Positions 18,820 to 28,624 of a stretch of 64,000 nucleotides of DNA are shown in pieces. How positions within the stretch are numbered: the stretch's first letter is position 1; each line of letters begins with the position of its first letter. Made by a program: the position numbers and the translations under genes. Origin of the DNA: Anaerovibrio lipolyticus (lineage in GTDB: Bacteria; Bacillota; Negativicutes; Selenomonadales; Selenomonadaceae); NCBI RefSeq assembly GCF_021531495.1, contig NZ_JADYTY010000008.1, positions 1 to 64,000 on the forward strand, written 5' to 3'. The notes under the pieces are model-generated. The model made no database searches. It had not been told where the DNA came from and saw only the letters and a program-made list of their open reading frames with translations.

Positions 18820-19532
18820 TTTACACACTCCATTTCCTTCAAAATCATCTCTGCTGCCGCCTTTGGATTCTCAGCTGCCCTAATAGGACGGCCAATAACC
18901 AAATGACTGGCACCATTCTCCAGAGCAGCAGCTGGCGTAGCAATACGACTCTGATCATCCACACTAGCCCCTGCTGGACGCACACCAGGAGTTACAATCA
19001 TAAAGCCAGGACCACAGGCTTCACGAATAGCAGCAGCCTCCTGTGGAGATGCTACTACACCATCCATGCCGGCAGATTTGGCCAGCTTGGCCAAACGAAC
19101 TACCTGTTCACGAATAGTGCACTGCATACCCAGACCAGCCCAATCCTCTTCGTTAATGCTGGTGAGAATAGTTACTGCAATCAGCTTAGGACAAGGCATA
19201 CCCTTCTTCTCAGCCAAGGCATGAAGTCTATCCACAGCAGTTTTCATCATGGTATAACCACCTGAGGCATGAACATTCAGTATATCCGCCCCCTGGAACA
19301 TCAAGGAACACAAGCCCTCAGCAGCGGTATTAGGAATATCATGGAGCTTCAAATCCAAAAAAACCTTCTTGTTGTGATTCTTCAAAAAAGGAACCACCTC
19401 GGCACCGGCACTATAGAACAGCTCCATGCCAACCTTGTAAAAGCTTACACTGTCTCCCAGCTCAGCTACCAAGGCAACCACATCATCTATATCGTGAAAG
19501 TCCAATGCAACAATCAAACGATCATCAGCCAT
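18816..19532 (-). CDS. pyrF: Orotidine-5'-phosphate decarboxylase
   Basis: Last step of UMP synthesis, OMP to UMP. The TIM-barrel protein shows VALDFHD near the N-terminus, the catalytic KVFLDLKLHDIPNTA segment, VTPGVRP and VIGRPI. The ATG at 19532 is supported by GGAGG with 5-base spacing; upstream in-frame starts would add 18 unconserved residues. It follows carB after a 72 bp gap where many relatives carry pyrK and pyrD. Confidence 0.95.
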   Translation of the reverse strand: MADDRLIVALDFHDIDDVVALVAELGDSVSFYKVGMELFYSAGAEVVPFLKNHNKKVFLDLKLHDIPNTAAEGLCSLMFQGADILNVHASGGYTMMKTAVDRLHALAEKKGMPCPKLIAVTILTSINEEDWAGLGMQCTIREQVVRLAKLAKSAGMDGVVASPQEAAAIREACGPGFMIVTPGVRPAGASVDDQSRIATPAAALENGASHLVIGRPIRAAENPKAAAEMILKEMECVK

Positions 19533-19604
19533 TTTATCCTCCATATTAGGCAGAGGACTGCCCCTTGAGACAGCACCCCCTGCCATTTACATTCTATTTT
19601 TCTA

Positions 19605-22600
19605 TTAAGCCAGTTCGTCGCCACCGCCTACATAATCCTGAATAGCCAGGCTGTAAACCAAACGGCGCTCCCGCATAAAGGACAAAACTCTCAAAACCTC
19701 CCAGGCAGTATCCAGAGAAGTCAGACAAGGAATGGCATGCTCAACAGTAGCACGACGAATCTTGAAACCATCGTTAGCAACATTCTTACCCTGGTTCTGA
19801 GTCATGGTGTTAATAACCATATGAATGGAGCCCTTCTTTATCATCTGGATAATATCTGCACTGCGCTCATGCATCTTGCCAACAACCTCAGCATCAATAC
19901 CCATTTCCTGAATAGCCTTGGCACTACCGGAAGTAGCTACCAGCTTAAAGCCCAGCTCAGAGAAAGCCTTGGCCAGCTGCTTCATCTCTTCCTTGTCCTT
20001 GTTGGCCACAGTAAAGAGGATACAGCCATTGAGAGGAATGTTCATACCTGCACCAGTAATAGCCTTGTAAAGGGCACGAGCATAGTGATAATCAATACCC
20101 ATTACCTCGCCAGTGGACTTCATCTCAGGCCCAAGGGAAATATCTACATCAGCCATCTTGTTAAAGGAGAATACTGGTGCCTTTACAGCCACATAAGGCT
20201 TTGGTGGTACCAAGCCGGAATGGAAGCCCAGCTCCTTCAGAGATGCACCAAGAGCAACCTGAGTTGCCACATCCACCATCTGTACATCAGTAACCTTGCT
20301 CAGGAATGGTACAGTTCTGGAGGAACGCGGATTTACCTCGATAACATAAACCTCATCATTTACCACAACGTACTGAATGTTCATCAGGCCCTTAACATGA
20401 AGGCCTACAGCCAGACGCTTGGTATAGTCGATAATGGTATAAATAACCTTGGAGGACAAGGTCTGTGGTGGATATACAGCAATAGAGTCACCAGAATGCA
20501 CGCCGGCTCTCTCTACATGCTCCATAATACCAGGAATAACCACATCAATGCCATCGGAAATAGCATCTACCTCTACCTCAGTACCCTGCATATAGCGGTC
20601 TACCAAAACAGGATGATCCGGGGTTACCTGCACAGCTCTGCCCATGTAATCTCTCAGCTCGTCCTCATTGTAAACGATTTCCATAGCACGGCCGCCCAGT
20701 ACATAGGAAGGACGCACCATAACAGGATAACCAATATCTGCTGCGCCGGAAATAGCCTCCTCCTGGCTGGTAACAGAAATTCCTTTTGGACGAGGAATAT
20801 GAGCCTGAGTCAATACCTCATCAAAACGCTCTCTATCCTCTGCCCGGTCAATATCATCTACAGAAGTACCAAATACCTTGACACCAGCCTTGGAAAGAGC
20901 TCCAGCCAAATTAATGGCAGTCTGGCCACCAAACTGAACGATAACACCCTCTGGCTTTTCCTTGTCAATAATGTTCAGTACGTCCTCGGCAGTCAAAGGC
21001 TCAAAGTACAGTCTATCAGAAATATCAAAATCTGTGGATACGGTTTCTGGGTTATTGTTGACAATAATAGCCTCAATCCCCATATCCCGCAGTGCCCATA
21101 CGGAATGAACAGAGCAATAGTCAAACTCTACACCCTGACCGATACGGATAGGACCAGAACCAAGAACCATTACCTTGCGGCGCTTGCTGGAGGTATCCAC
21201 CTCATCTTCCTGAGCATGGAAGGTGGAGTAATAATATGGCGTAGCTGCCTCAAACTCAGCAGCACAGGTATCTACCATTTTGTAGCATGGCAGAATATTC
21301 ATGGTCTTGCGCAGGGTACGGATTTCATCTGGAGTCTTGCCAGCCACCTCAGCGATGGAACGATCTGCCAAACCAGCATCCTTGGCCTTCAACATCAGTT
21401 TTGGAGTAATAACCCCTTCCTTCAGCTCATTCTCCACATCGGTAATATGCTTAATCTTCCGCAGGAACCACTTGTCAATCTTAGTAACATTGTGAATCTC
21501 ATCCACAGTGCAGATACCCCGACGGAGAGCCTCAGCTACTACGAAGATACGTTCATCATTGCAACGGGACAGATGCTTGATAAGCTTATCATCATTCCAG
21601 CCATCCATCTTGTCCATATGGAGACGATGTACGCCGATTTCCAGAGAACGAACAGCCTTCAGAATAGCTCCCTCGAAGTTTCTGTCAATAGACATAACCT
21701 CACCGGTAGCCTTCATCTGAGTGCCCAAGGTCTTGTCGGCATAGACGAATTTATCAAATGGCCATCTTGGGAACTTAACTACGCAGTAGTCCAAAGCAGG
21801 CTCGAAGCAAGCCTTGGTTTTCTGAGTAACAGCATTGGTAATCTCGTCCAAGCTATAGCCAATAGCAATCTTGGCAGAAACCTTGGCAATAGGATAACCG
21901 GTAGCCTTGGAAGCCAAGGCAGAGGAACGGCTTACACGAGGATTTACCTCAATAACGTAATACTGGTTGCTATTAGGATCTAAGGCATACTGAGCATTAC
22001 AGCCACCCTCTATACCCAGCTCGCGAATAATCCGGATGGAAGCACTACGCAGCATCTGATATTCGTGGTCAGTCAAGGTCTGGGATGGAGCTACTACAAT
22101 GGAATCACCAGTATGAACGCCTACAGGGTCAAAATTCTCCATGTTGCAGACAGTAATACAGTTGTCATTACCATCACGCATTACCTCATACTCGATTTCC
22201 TTCCAGCCAGCTACACTGCGCTCAATGAGAACCTGGCCAATCATGGAATACTTCAAGCCCTTGATAACAATATCAATCAGCTCGTCCTCACTTTCGGCAA
22301 TACCGCCGCCAGTACCACCCATAGTATAAGCAGGGCGTACAATCAATGGATAGCCGATTTCGTTGGCAAAAGCCACAGCAGAAGCCACATCCTCTACAAT
22401 GGTAGACTCTGGAATAGGCTCACCCAGCTTGTTCATGGTTTCCTTGAACAGCTCTCTATCCTCTGCCCGCTCAATAGCCTCCAGAGAAGTACCCAAAAGC
22501 TCAACCTCGTACTTCTCCAGAATGCCCTGCTCAGACAGCTTAACAGCCAGATTCAAACCAGCCTGACCGCCCAAGGTAGCCAACAGGCCATCAGGACGCT

Positions 22601-22841
22601 CCTTGCTGATAATCTCCTCCAAAAACTCCACAGTCAGAGGCTCAATATATACACGATCCGCCATATGAGTATCAGTCATAATGGTAGCAGGATTGCTATT
22701 TACCAATACAACCTCCAGGCCTTCCTCCTTGAGGGCGCGGCAAGCCTGAGAACCTGCATAGTCAAACTCTGCTGCCTGACCGATAATAATAGGGCCGGAG
22801 CCAATAACTAAAACCTTTTTGATATTTTCCTTCTTTGGCAC
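19605..22841 (-). CDS. carB: Carbamoyl-phosphate synthase large subunit
   Basis: Makes carbamoyl phosphate from bicarbonate, ATP and ammonia delivered by CarA; supplies pyrimidine and arginine synthesis. Two homologous ATP-grasp halves are visible, each beginning with a GSGPI.IGQ.EFDY motif (near residue 14 and near 560), and a C-terminal MGS-like allosteric domain (about 935-1078). Length of 1078 is full. The GTG start has GGGGGAG upstream. It lies 3 bases after carA. Confidence 0.97.
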   Translation of the reverse strand: MPKKENIKKVLVIGSGPIIIGQAAEFDYAGSQACRALKEEGLEVVLVNSNPATIMTDTHMADRVYIEPLTVEFLEEIISKERPDGLLATLGGQAGLNLAVKLSEQGILEKYEVELLGTSLEAIERAEDRELFKETMNKLGEPIPESTIVEDVASAVAFANEIGYPLIVRPAYTMGGTGGGIAESEDELIDIVIKGLKYSMIGQVLIERSVAGWKEIEYEVMRDGNDNCITVCNMENFDPVGVHTGDSIVVAPSQTLTDHEYQMLRSASIRIIRELGIEGGCNAQYALDPNSNQYYVIEVNPRVSRSSALASKATGYPIAKVSAKIAIGYSLDEITNAVTQKTKACFEPALDYCVVKFPRWPFDKFVYADKTLGTQMKATGEVMSIDRNFEGAILKAVRSLEIGVHRLHMDKMDGWNDDKLIKHLSRCNDERIFVVAEALRRGICTVDEIHNVTKIDKWFLRKIKHITDVENELKEGVITPKLMLKAKDAGLADRSIAEVAGKTPDEIRTLRKTMNILPCYKMVDTCAAEFEAATPYYYSTFHAQEDEVDTSSKRRKVMVLGSGPIRIGQGVEFDYCSVHSVWALRDMGIEAIIVNNNPETVSTDFDISDRLYFEPLTAEDVLNIIDKEKPEGVIVQFGGQTAINLAGALSKAGVKVFGTSVDDIDRAEDRERFDEVLTQAHIPRPKGISVTSQEEAISGAADIGYPVMVRPSYVLGGRAMEIVYNEDELRDYMGRAVQVTPDHPVLVDRYMQGTEVEVDAISDGIDVVIPGIMEHVERAGVHSGDSIAVYPPQTLSSKVIYTIIDYTKRLAVGLHVKGLMNIQYVVVNDEVYVIEVNPRSSRTVPFLSKVTDVQMVDVATQVALGASLKELGFHSGLVPPKPYVAVKAPVFSFNKMADVDISLGPEMKSTGEVMGIDYHYARALYKAITGAGMNIPLNGCILFTVANKDKEEMKQLAKAFSELGFKLVATSGSAKAIQEMGIDAEVVGKMHERSADIIQMIKKGSIHMVINTMTQNQGKNVANDGFKIRRATVEHAIPCLTSLDTAWEVLRVLSFMRERRLVYSLAIQDYVGGGDELA

Positions 22842-22844
22842 TGA

Positions 22845-23918
22845 TTACTCCCCCTTCTTGCTGCCTGTAAGCATGGTCCAGAACTGATCAAACAAATACA
22901 TATTGTCATCAGGTCCAGGAGATGCCTCAGGATGATACTGCACGCAGAACAAAGGCAGAGTCTTATGACGCAGGCCTTCTACAGTGCCATCATTAACATT
23001 GATATGAGTAACCTCCAATGGCAGATTCTTCAGGGATTCCTCATCTACAGCATAGCCATGATTCTGGGAAGAAATATGTACTCTGCCATTCAGCAGATTC
23101 TTAACAGGCTGATTGGAGCCGCGATGGCCGAATTTCAGCTTGTAGGTATTGGCACCCAAAGCCAAGGAAATCAGCTGGTGCCCCAAACAGATACCAAACA
23201 TTGGCTTCTTGCCTATCAATTTCTTTACCTCAGCAATAACCTCTGGTACATCCTTTGGATCCCCAGGGCCATTGGACAGGAAGATTCCGTCTGGATTCAT
23301 AGCCAGAACTTCCTCAGCAGAGGTATGAGCAGGTACTACAGTCAGATTACAGCCAAGATTGTGCAGAGAATTCAAGATATTCTGCTTGATGCCAAAATCC
23401 ATAACCACTACATCCGGGCCGTCATTTTCCATCTTATAGACCTCAGGGGTAGTAACCTCCTGAACAACTTCCTTCTTGATAGGCACAGCAAAGAGTTCAT
23501 CAATTTCAGTCTTGGTAGCATCCTCTGGTACAATAATACCCTTCATGCAGCCTACGGAACGAATCCGACGGGTTACAGCACGAGTATCCACATTGTACAG
23601 ACAAGGTACGCCCTGACGAGTCAGGAAATCAGCCAGCTCGCTCTGCAGCTGCCAGTTGCTGCCCTCATCACACAGCTCTCCAATAACAAAGCCGTTAACA
23701 AAGGAGCGACGGGACTGCATGAACTTCTCAGCCACGCCATAGTTACCAATCAGCGGAAAGGTCAAAGTAACAATCTGACGGCAGTAGGAAGGATCTGTCA
23801 AAATCTCCTGATAGCCAGTCATACCTGTGTTAAAAACTACCTCGCCAGTAGCCTTGATATTATTTAACAAAGTGCCAGTAAAAACACTTCCATCTTCTAA
23901 AATAAGCTTGCCTTTCAA
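22845..23918 (-). CDS. carA: Carbamoyl-phosphate synthase small (glutaminase) subunit
   Basis: Hydrolyses glutamine and channels ammonia to CarB. N-terminal CPSase small-chain domain ([21 protein letters not shown]) and class I glutaminase domain with the nucleophile in [11 protein letters not shown] and the late [12 protein letters not shown] catalytic His/Glu. The TTG start has GGAGG 7 bases upstream. 357 residues, standard. Confidence 0.96.
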   Translation of the reverse strand: MKGKLILEDGSVFTGTLLNNIKATGEVVFNTGMTGYQEILTDPSYCRQIVTLTFPLIGNYGVAEKFMQSRRSFVNGFVIGELCDEGSNWQLQSELADFLTRQGVPCLYNVDTRAVTRRIRSVGCMKGIIVPEDATKTEIDELFAVPIKKEVVQEVTTPEVYKMENDGPDVVVMDFGIKQNILNSLHNLGCNLTVVPAHTSAEEVLAMNPDGIFLSNGPGDPKDVPEVIAEVKKLIGKKPMFGICLGHQLISLALGANTYKLKFGHRGSNQPVKNLLNGRVHISSQNHGYAVDEESLKNLPLEVTHINVNDGTVEGLRHKTLPLFCVQYHPEASPGPDDNMYLFDQFWTMLTGSKKGE

Positions 23919-23933
23919 AATTACACCTCCGAA

Positions 23934-25223
23934 TTATGCCAAAATCTCTCCATCCTTCATAACCATTTTGCCATCAACAAAGGTCATAACAGGACGGCCC
24001 TTCAGCTTGCGGCCCACAAATGGAGAATGGGAGCCCTTGGTATAGAATTTCTTGGCATCCACAGTCCATTCCAGCTCAGGATCTATAACGGTAATATCTG
24101 CTGGCATACCCTCTGCCAGGCTGCCTGCCTCAATGCCAAAGATTCTGGCAGGAGCAGCAGTCATGCGCTCTATCATGGTAGCCACATCCAGCTTGCCAGT
24201 GTGTACCAAATCAGTCATCATAACGCCAACTGCGGTTTCCAGTCCTGGGAAGCCGCTAGGAGCATATATATACTCTCTATCCTTTTCCTCCTGAGCATGA
24301 GGGGAATGATCCGTAACAATGCAATCAATAGTGCCATCCTTCAGGCCCTCCAGCACTGCATCTACATCCTTCTGCTCTCTCAAAGGAGGATTAATCTTGG
24401 TGGAGCTGTCAAAAAGCTCAACACAATCATCAGTCATGGTCATATGCTGTGGGGTAGCCTCAGCAGTAACCTTAACACCTCTTGCCTTGGCCTGACGCAC
24501 AATATCCACAGCCCGGGCAGAGCTGATATGAGCTACATGAACCTTGGCATCCGCATATTCTGCCAGCATAATATCTCTTGCTACCGCAATATCCTCTGCT
24601 ACAGTAGGACGGCCCTTCATGCCCAGCATGGCAGAACGATGGCTTTCGTTCATTACGCCTTCCTCAACCAGAGATGGCTCCTCATCGTGGTTAATAATAA
24701 CCTTGTCAAAGGTACGAAGATAATCATAGCAGTTCAACAGAACCTTGGCAGATTTGGTAAAGTGACCATCATCGGAGAAAGCAATGGCTCCAGCCTCTGT
24801 CATATCTCCTACCTCAGCCATTTCCTCACCCTTCTGGCCCTTGGTTACTGCGCCAATAATCTCAATATGTACTACAGCATCCTCCTCAGCCCGCTTCTGC
24901 ATAGCCTTAACCAGAGCTGCTGTATCAATAACAGGATTGGTATTTGGCATGGTAGCTACTCTGGTGTATCCACCAGCAGCTGCTGCCTTGGAACCGGAAG
25001 CAAAATCTTCCTTGGCCTCCTGACCTGGCTCTCTCAGATGAACATGCATATCAATCAAGCCTGGAGAAACAATTTTGCCTGCAGCCTCCACAACCTGAGC
25101 ACCCTCAGCCTGTAGATTTTCACCTACAGCAGCGATTTTACCATCCTCTACCAGAACATCTGCAATCTTGTCTATAGCATTGGCTGGATCTATAACCCGG
25201 CCACCTTTAATCAATGTTTTCAT
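23934..25223 (-). CDS. pyrC: Dihydroorotase, type I
   Basis: Zinc amidohydrolase closing carbamoyl-aspartate to dihydroorotate. Metal motif DMHVHLREPG near residue 58-67, the later His ligands in the HVAHISS region and the TDHSPH metal site are present; 429 residues is the type I length. The ATG overlaps the pyrB stop (ATGA) with AAGGAAG upstream, so translation is coupled. Confidence 0.95.
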   Translation of the reverse strand: MKTLIKGGRVIDPANAIDKIADVLVEDGKIAAVGENLQAEGAQVVEAAGKIVSPGLIDMHVHLREPGQEAKEDFASGSKAAAAGGYTRVATMPNTNPVIDTAALVKAMQKRAEEDAVVHIEIIGAVTKGQKGEEMAEVGDMTEAGAIAFSDDGHFTKSAKVLLNCYDYLRTFDKVIINHDEEPSLVEEGVMNESHRSAMLGMKGRPTVAEDIAVARDIMLAEYADAKVHVAHISSARAVDIVRQAKARGVKVTAEATPQHMTMTDDCVELFDSSTKINPPLREQKDVDAVLEGLKDGTIDCIVTDHSPHAQEEKDREYIYAPSGFPGLETAVGVMMTDLVHTGKLDVATMIERMTAAPARIFGIEAGSLAEGMPADITVIDPELEWTVDAKKFYTKGSHSPFVGRKLKGRPVMTFVDGKMVMKDGEILA

Positions 25224-26167
25224 ACTTCCTTACCTCCAGTCAGTGCATGAGTCAGAATTGCCATACGAACAGCAACACCATTCTGTACCTGCTCCTGAAT
25301 TGCGGAATTTGGCCCATAAGCTACAAAAGGAGAAATCTCCAAGCCCTTATTCATTGGACCAGGGTGGAGAATCAACACATCCTTCTTAGCCAGTTGCAGA
25401 CGGGCATCGTTGATGCCGAAAATGCGGGCATACTCTCTAGGAGATGGGAACAAGCCAGACTTCTGACGCTCCAGCTGAATACGCAGAACATTGATTACAT
25501 CTGCGTTCTTGATAGCATCCTCTACGCGGTCATGAACATAGATGCCATCCTCCTCAAAGAGATAACGAGGCATCAAGGTCTTTGGGCCAGCCAAATGCAC
25601 TTCAATACCCATCTTACGCATGCCCTGAATATCAGAACGAGCCACACGGCTATGGCTAATATCACCTAGAATTGCTGCCTTCAGGCCCTGGAAGCGACCT
25701 TTCTTTTCCATAATGGTAAAAAGATTTAACAAGCCCTGAGATGGATGGGCATGAGCACCATCACCAGCATTAATAATTACAGGACTAACTACCTTGGAAG
25801 CATATTCTGCAGCACCCTCTGCCTTGTGACGCATAACGATAGCGTCTACACCCATGGCCTCCACAGTGTACAGGGTATCTCTCAGGCTTTCACCCTTGAC
25901 AATACTGCTGGTGCCAGCGGTAATGTTCACCACATCAGCTCCAAGATATTTGCCTGCCAGCTCGAAGGAGGAACGGGTTCTGGTACTTGGCTCGTAGAAC
26001 AAAGTCACAATAGACTTGCCCCGCAAGGCTGGTACCTTCTTGATATCACGATGAATGATATTCTTCATTTCCTTGGCTGTTTCCAGAATCATCTGGATTT
26101 CATCAGCAGAAAAGTCGGCCAAAGCCAGAACATCCCTGCCTCTGAGAGACATGCTGTTTTTTCCCAA
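25220..26167 (-). CDS. pyrB: Aspartate carbamoyltransferase catalytic subunit
   Basis: Condenses aspartate and carbamoyl phosphate, the committed pyrimidine step. Carbamoyl-phosphate motif FYEPSTRTRSSFE, then HPSQGLLNLFT and the C-terminal LHPGPMNKG are all present. TTG at 26167 is preferred since AAGGAG is 8 bases upstream; an ATG at 26152 is the main alternative and either start keeps the fold whole. No pyrI is seen. First gene of the operon, behind a PyrR-type attenuator. Confidence 0.93.
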   Translation of the reverse strand: MGKNSMSLRGRDVLALADFSADEIQMILETAKEMKNIIHRDIKKVPALRGKSIVTLFYEPSTRTRSSFELAGKYLGADVVNITAGTSSIVKGESLRDTLYTVEAMGVDAIVMRHKAEGAAEYASKVVSPVIINAGDGAHAHPSQGLLNLFTIMEKKGRFQGLKAAILGDISHSRVARSDIQGMRKMGIEVHLAGPKTLMPRYLFEEDGIYVHDRVEDAIKNADVINVLRIQLERQKSGLFPSPREYARIFGINDARLQLAKKDVLILHPGPMNKGLEISPFVAYGPNSAIQEQVQNGVAVRMAILTHALTGGKEV

Positions 26168-26231
26168 AGCAATCACTCCTTTTTATTTCCTATCCTGCCA
26201 TATAGCACAGATTTTCCAATGACCTAAAAAA

Positions 26232-26272
26232 GAAAAAGGCTTTCCTGTACCCATAAAGGCACAAGAAAGCCA
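26232..26272 (-). terminator. Attenuator terminator of the pyr operon leader
   Basis: GGCTTTC and GAAAGCC with further pairing (CTTGTGCC with GGTACAGG) form the stem, followed on the minus strand by TTTTTCTTTTTTT. It lies about 65 bases before pyrB and immediately after the PyrR-binding motif, so termination is expected when PyrR binds. Confidence 0.85.
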
Positions 26273-26297
26273 TAGCTTTTACATACACAAAAATACA

Positions 26298-26325
26298 AGC
26301 TTCCTTTATCAGCCTCACAGGACCA
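26298..26325 (-). promoter_or_regulatory. PyrR-binding element in the pyr leader RNA
   Basis: The minus strand reads GGTCCTGTGAGGCTGATAAA followed by GGAAGC, close to the PyrR binding-loop pattern known from Bacillus pyr leaders (UCC-AGAGAGGCU-AAGG). Together with the downstream terminator it forms a classical PyrR/UMP transcription attenuator. pyrR itself is not in the window. Confidence 0.8.
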
Positions 26326-26356
26326 ATTTCAAAGGCCATATTCACTTTCACAGAAC

Positions 26357-26385
26357 ATTGTAGCATAGGCATATGCAAAAGTCAA
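26357..26385 (-). promoter_or_regulatory. Promoter of the pyr operon
   Basis: TTGACT (26380-26385), a 17 bp spacer and TACAAT (26357-26362) on the minus strand, about 30 bases ahead of the PyrR motif. Confidence 0.8.
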
Positions 26386-26513
26386 AAGAAGTTTCCAGTT
26401 ATCGAGTAGCCATGCTGTTATTTCTATTTATAGCTATTTTCATAATGCTCATAAGTATATGTTAAATCCTTGAGCACAAGGTGACAACTTTATTTATGCA
26501 ATATAACTTTTGG

Positions 26514-26741
26514 TTATTGACAATTTGTCAGAATCTTCCCTATATATTCCTGTCTTAATTCTTCTGCCAGATACTCATCGCTCATGCAATGCATATCAGA
26601 AACACCGTCACGGATCAGCTGATAAACCTTGGAATGATAAAAGAAATCCAATGCCGCATCCAGTGAAAGCCCCTGCATTTTGGCAAAGCACTCAATGACA
26701 CGGCTATATTTTTTTTGAAGTAAAATTGGATTTGCTATCAT
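26514..26741 (-). CDS. DUF3791-like small protein (downstream copy)
   Basis: 75 residues. The motif pattern I-E-C-F-A-K...LS-x-x-x-A-L-x-F-F-Y-S-K-x-Y-Q-L-I and the helical composition resemble DUF3791, which commonly accompanies DUF3990 genes. Its ATG overlaps the stop of the DUF3990 gene (ATGA), so it is translated with it. Function is unknown; a partner or antitoxin role for the DUF3990 protein is inferred only from the coupling. Confidence 0.65.
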   Translation of the reverse strand: MIANPILLQKKYSRVIECFAKMQGLSLDAALDFFYHSKVYQLIRDGVSDMHCMSDEYLAEELRQEYIGKILTNCQ

Positions 26742-27208
26742 AGTGTTTCACTTCCTTCAAAATGCAACAGAGCCAATGCTTTCTCTGTGCGGAAACAAAT
26801 TTGCAGGTTCGGCTTTTCGTAACGCAGGCGGTTGATGGCTTCTGTCTTATCAATCAACCTGTCAAAGAACAACTCCACTGTATTGAACACCTTGTCATTG
26901 GCAACACCGCCTACAACAAGATCATAATCTGTAGAATCTTTTCCCCTACGGCAGTTCAGAATAAAATCCAGCCATTCTTCGGAATAAGAATCGAATTTCA
27001 ATATTTTCAGTTCTGCTTCCCGGTCTTTATTGTATTCATACCGGGAGATAATACCATCTTTCCCACGGCGTATGAACTTGCCGCACCACTTTGCTGCCTG
27101 TTCATACAGAGGTGTAACATAGAAGCCACGCCCGAAATCTACATTAAAGCGAGAATGTAGCAAATCAGGCTTTGCAATCTCTAAGAAAGAACCATGATAG
27201 AGAATCAT
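26738..27208 (-). CDS. DUF3990 protein, candidate ADP-ribosyltransferase-fold toxin
   Basis: 156 residues beginning with YHGS (4-7) and DFGRGFYVT (24-32), then a Q-A-A-K-W helix; this start is characteristic of DUF3990, a family placed with ADP-ribosyltransferase-like folds (H-Y-type first and second motifs). The C-terminal half has ETLLxFxxS-type and YEKPNLQICFRT segments. It sits between two DUF3791-type small genes with ATGA overlaps on both sides, a tight three-gene cassette. Toxin activity is an inference from the fold and the organisation and is untested. Confidence 0.7.
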   Translation of the reverse strand: MILYHGSFLEIAKPDLLHSRFNVDFGRGFYVTPLYEQAAKWCGKFIRRGKDGIISRYEYNKDREAELKILKFDSYSEEWLDFILNCRRGKDSTDYDLVVGGVANDKVFNTVELFFDRLIDKTEAINRLRYEKPNLQICFRTEKALALLHFEGSETL

Positions 27209-27438
27209 ACTTCCACCCCATTTTCTTTCATCACATCAATAAGGTCATCAACGATATATTCCCGACTCTGAGTATGCAGCACTTCATATTCTGGTACAAT
27301 GTAGCCATGCAAAATATCACTCTGTTCGGTAAATGCTTGATAAACACGTTCTGCCTCCACACCCAGCTTCGTCGCTACATTTTCAATGCAAAATACGACA
27401 AACTCCAACTCATTAGAATTTTTAATTTTTCCGCCCAT
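27205..27438 (-). CDS. DUF3791-like small protein (upstream copy)
   Basis: 77 residues from the ATG at 27438, chosen because AAAGGA is 9 bases upstream (a TTG three codons earlier is inferior). ELEFVVFCIENVATKLG...VYQAFTEQSDILHGYIVP is the DUF3791 pattern. It leads the cassette and overlaps the DUF3990 gene by ATGA. Only weak similarity is apparent between this and the downstream copy, so they are probably not a recent duplication. Confidence 0.68.
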   Translation of the reverse strand: MGGKIKNSNELEFVVFCIENVATKLGVEAERVYQAFTEQSDILHGYIVPEYEVLHTQSREYIVDDLIDVMKENGVEV

Positions 27439-27454
27439 CGTATGCAATCCTTTC

Positions 27455-27575
27455 TTACTTTATTTTAGCCAAAACATCCTGAAAAACTGCATAATTCTTC
27501 TTTACGCCATCGTCCAAATCAATTGAAATCATCTGATTGGCAAGGTGATGAATCTTTATATGGTCACAATAGCTT
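27455..27575 (-). pseudogene. 3' relic of a DNA methyltransferase-like gene
   Basis: An open frame without start encodes about 38 residues ending IDLDDGVKKNYAVFQDVLAK followed by two more residues and TAA. D-D-G-V-K-x-N-Y-x-x-F is the usual C-terminal end of PglX/type I-type adenine methyltransferases. The frame is cut upstream by a TGA, and the rest of the gene is absent. It overlaps the antitoxin-like fragment next to it. Confidence 0.5.
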
Positions 27576-27732
27576 CACATCCTAAATCCTTGTACATCTC
27601 ATCTGTTGAATCATATACCTTGCTAAGCCCCACACCGTTTTCTATATTTTCTATCGCCTGCTGCAAATTATTAGTTTTATCTATTATCTCAAATGGAATC
27701 TTATCTTGAATATCTATTTGATTCATTAACAT
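27556..27732 (-). CDS. RelB/DinJ-like antitoxin C-terminal fragment
   Basis: 58 codons, too short for standard gene calls. The product contains IPFEI, then AIENIENGVGLSKVYDSTDE and a final KDLG, matching the toxin-binding tail of RelB/DinJ antitoxins (PFEI...AI.....G.GL...S..E...DL). The ribbon-helix-helix N-terminus is missing and no RelE/YafQ toxin follows, so this is probably a decayed module. A GGGAG lies about 12 bases before the ATG at 27732. Confidence 0.45.
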   Translation of the reverse strand: MLMNQIDIQDKIPFEIIDKTNNLQQAIENIENGVGLSKVYDSTDEMYKDLGCEAIVTI

Positions 27733-27739
27733 AATCTTG

Positions 27740-28033
27740 TCAGTCTCCCTCGCTCTTGGCTAATATCAAAGCCAGCTTTGCATTTCGACTGAGCTTTTTT
27801 ATAGCACATTCCCGTTTCATGGCTTCCTGCTTTGTAGCAAAAGCCTCGTAATAAACCAGCTTTACTGGCAGGCGGCCTCTGGTACATTTGCTGGCCTTGC
27901 CTGCATTGTGCATGGCCAGCCTATGGGCCAAATCCACTGTATAGCCTGTGTACAAGCTGCCATCATTACATTCCAAAATATAAGTATAGGCACCGGCCCC
28001 CTTAACAGGAACCGGTGCCACAGCTTTAGCCAT
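27740..28033 (-). CDS. GIY-YIG nuclease-domain protein (YhbQ/UPF0213 type)
   Basis: 97 residues: [24 protein letters not shown] is the GIY-YIG signature with the Tyr and Arg in place, followed by the KYTRGR-like block [16 protein letters not shown] and a C-terminal helix with [13 protein letters not shown] small single-domain member of the UvrC-type superfamily; the physiological role is not established. The start overlaps the cyclophilin stop (TAATG). Confidence 0.9.
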   Translation of the reverse strand: MAKAVAPVPVKGAGAYTYILECNDGSLYTGYTVDLAHRLAMHNAGKASKCTRGRLPVKLVYYEAFATKQEAMKRECAIKKLSRNAKLALILAKSEGD

Positions 28034-28614
28034 TATTCAGCATCCTTGATAGTAATTTTGTTAATAACTACATCATGTACAGGACGATCCTGTGGACCAG
28101 TCTTAACATGACCAATCTCACGAACAACCTCCATGCCCTTAATAACCTTGCCAAATACAGTATGATGACCATCCAGCCAAGGAGTAGCTGCCAAGGTAAT
28201 AAAGAACTGAGAACCGCCAGTGTGAGGACGGCCGGTATTGGCCATAGACAGAATACCCTCGCTTTCATGAGTCAGCTCTGGGGTAAATTCATCCTCAATG
28301 GTATAGCCTGGGCCACCCATGCCAGTACCAGTAGGATCTCCGCCCTGGATCATGAACCCATCAATAATGCGATGGAAAATTACTCCATCATAGAAGCCCT
28401 CCTGAGCCAAGTCTATAAAATTCTTGGTGGTAATAGGAGTCTTGTCCTCAAACAACTCAATCTCAAACTCACCCATGTTAGTATCAAAAACTGCGATACG
28501 ATTTGCCACTTTACTCTCTCCTTCATCTTTCTTAAAGTCCCAAAATGAACCTGCCGCACAGGCAGTGGTCATAAAAACCAGCGCCAGTGTAAGGCACATA
28601 ACAATTTTCTTCAT
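28033..28614 (-). CDS. Secreted cyclophilin-type peptidyl-prolyl isomerase
   Basis: Catalyses proline cis-trans isomerisation in exported proteins. Residues 1-20 form a signal sequence ending in TTACAAG, where the Cys may be lipidated although the lipobox is weak. The cyclophilin domain has [19 protein letters not shown], the catalytic FHR and Gln, [17 protein letters not shown] and [11 protein letters not shown]. 193 residues. It is 10 bases downstream of the ATP-grasp gene and overlaps the GIY-YIG gene. Confidence 0.92.
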   Translation of the reverse strand: MKKIVMCLTLALVFMTTACAAGSFWDFKKDEGESKVANRIAVFDTNMGEFEIELFEDKTPITTKNFIDLAQEGFYDGVIFHRIIDGFMIQGGDPTGTGMGGPGYTIEDEFTPELTHESEGILSMANTGRPHTGGSQFFITLAATPWLDGHHTVFGKVIKGMEVVREIGHVKTGPQDRPVHDVVINKITIKDAE

Positions 28615-28624
28615 TTATGCTCCC

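Noticed and set aside
19737-21983. 748-codon open frame on the plus strand
   Set aside because: Antisense shadow of carB, whose product is unmistakable; the plus-strand peptide is His/Asn/Leu-rich as expected for a shadow frame.
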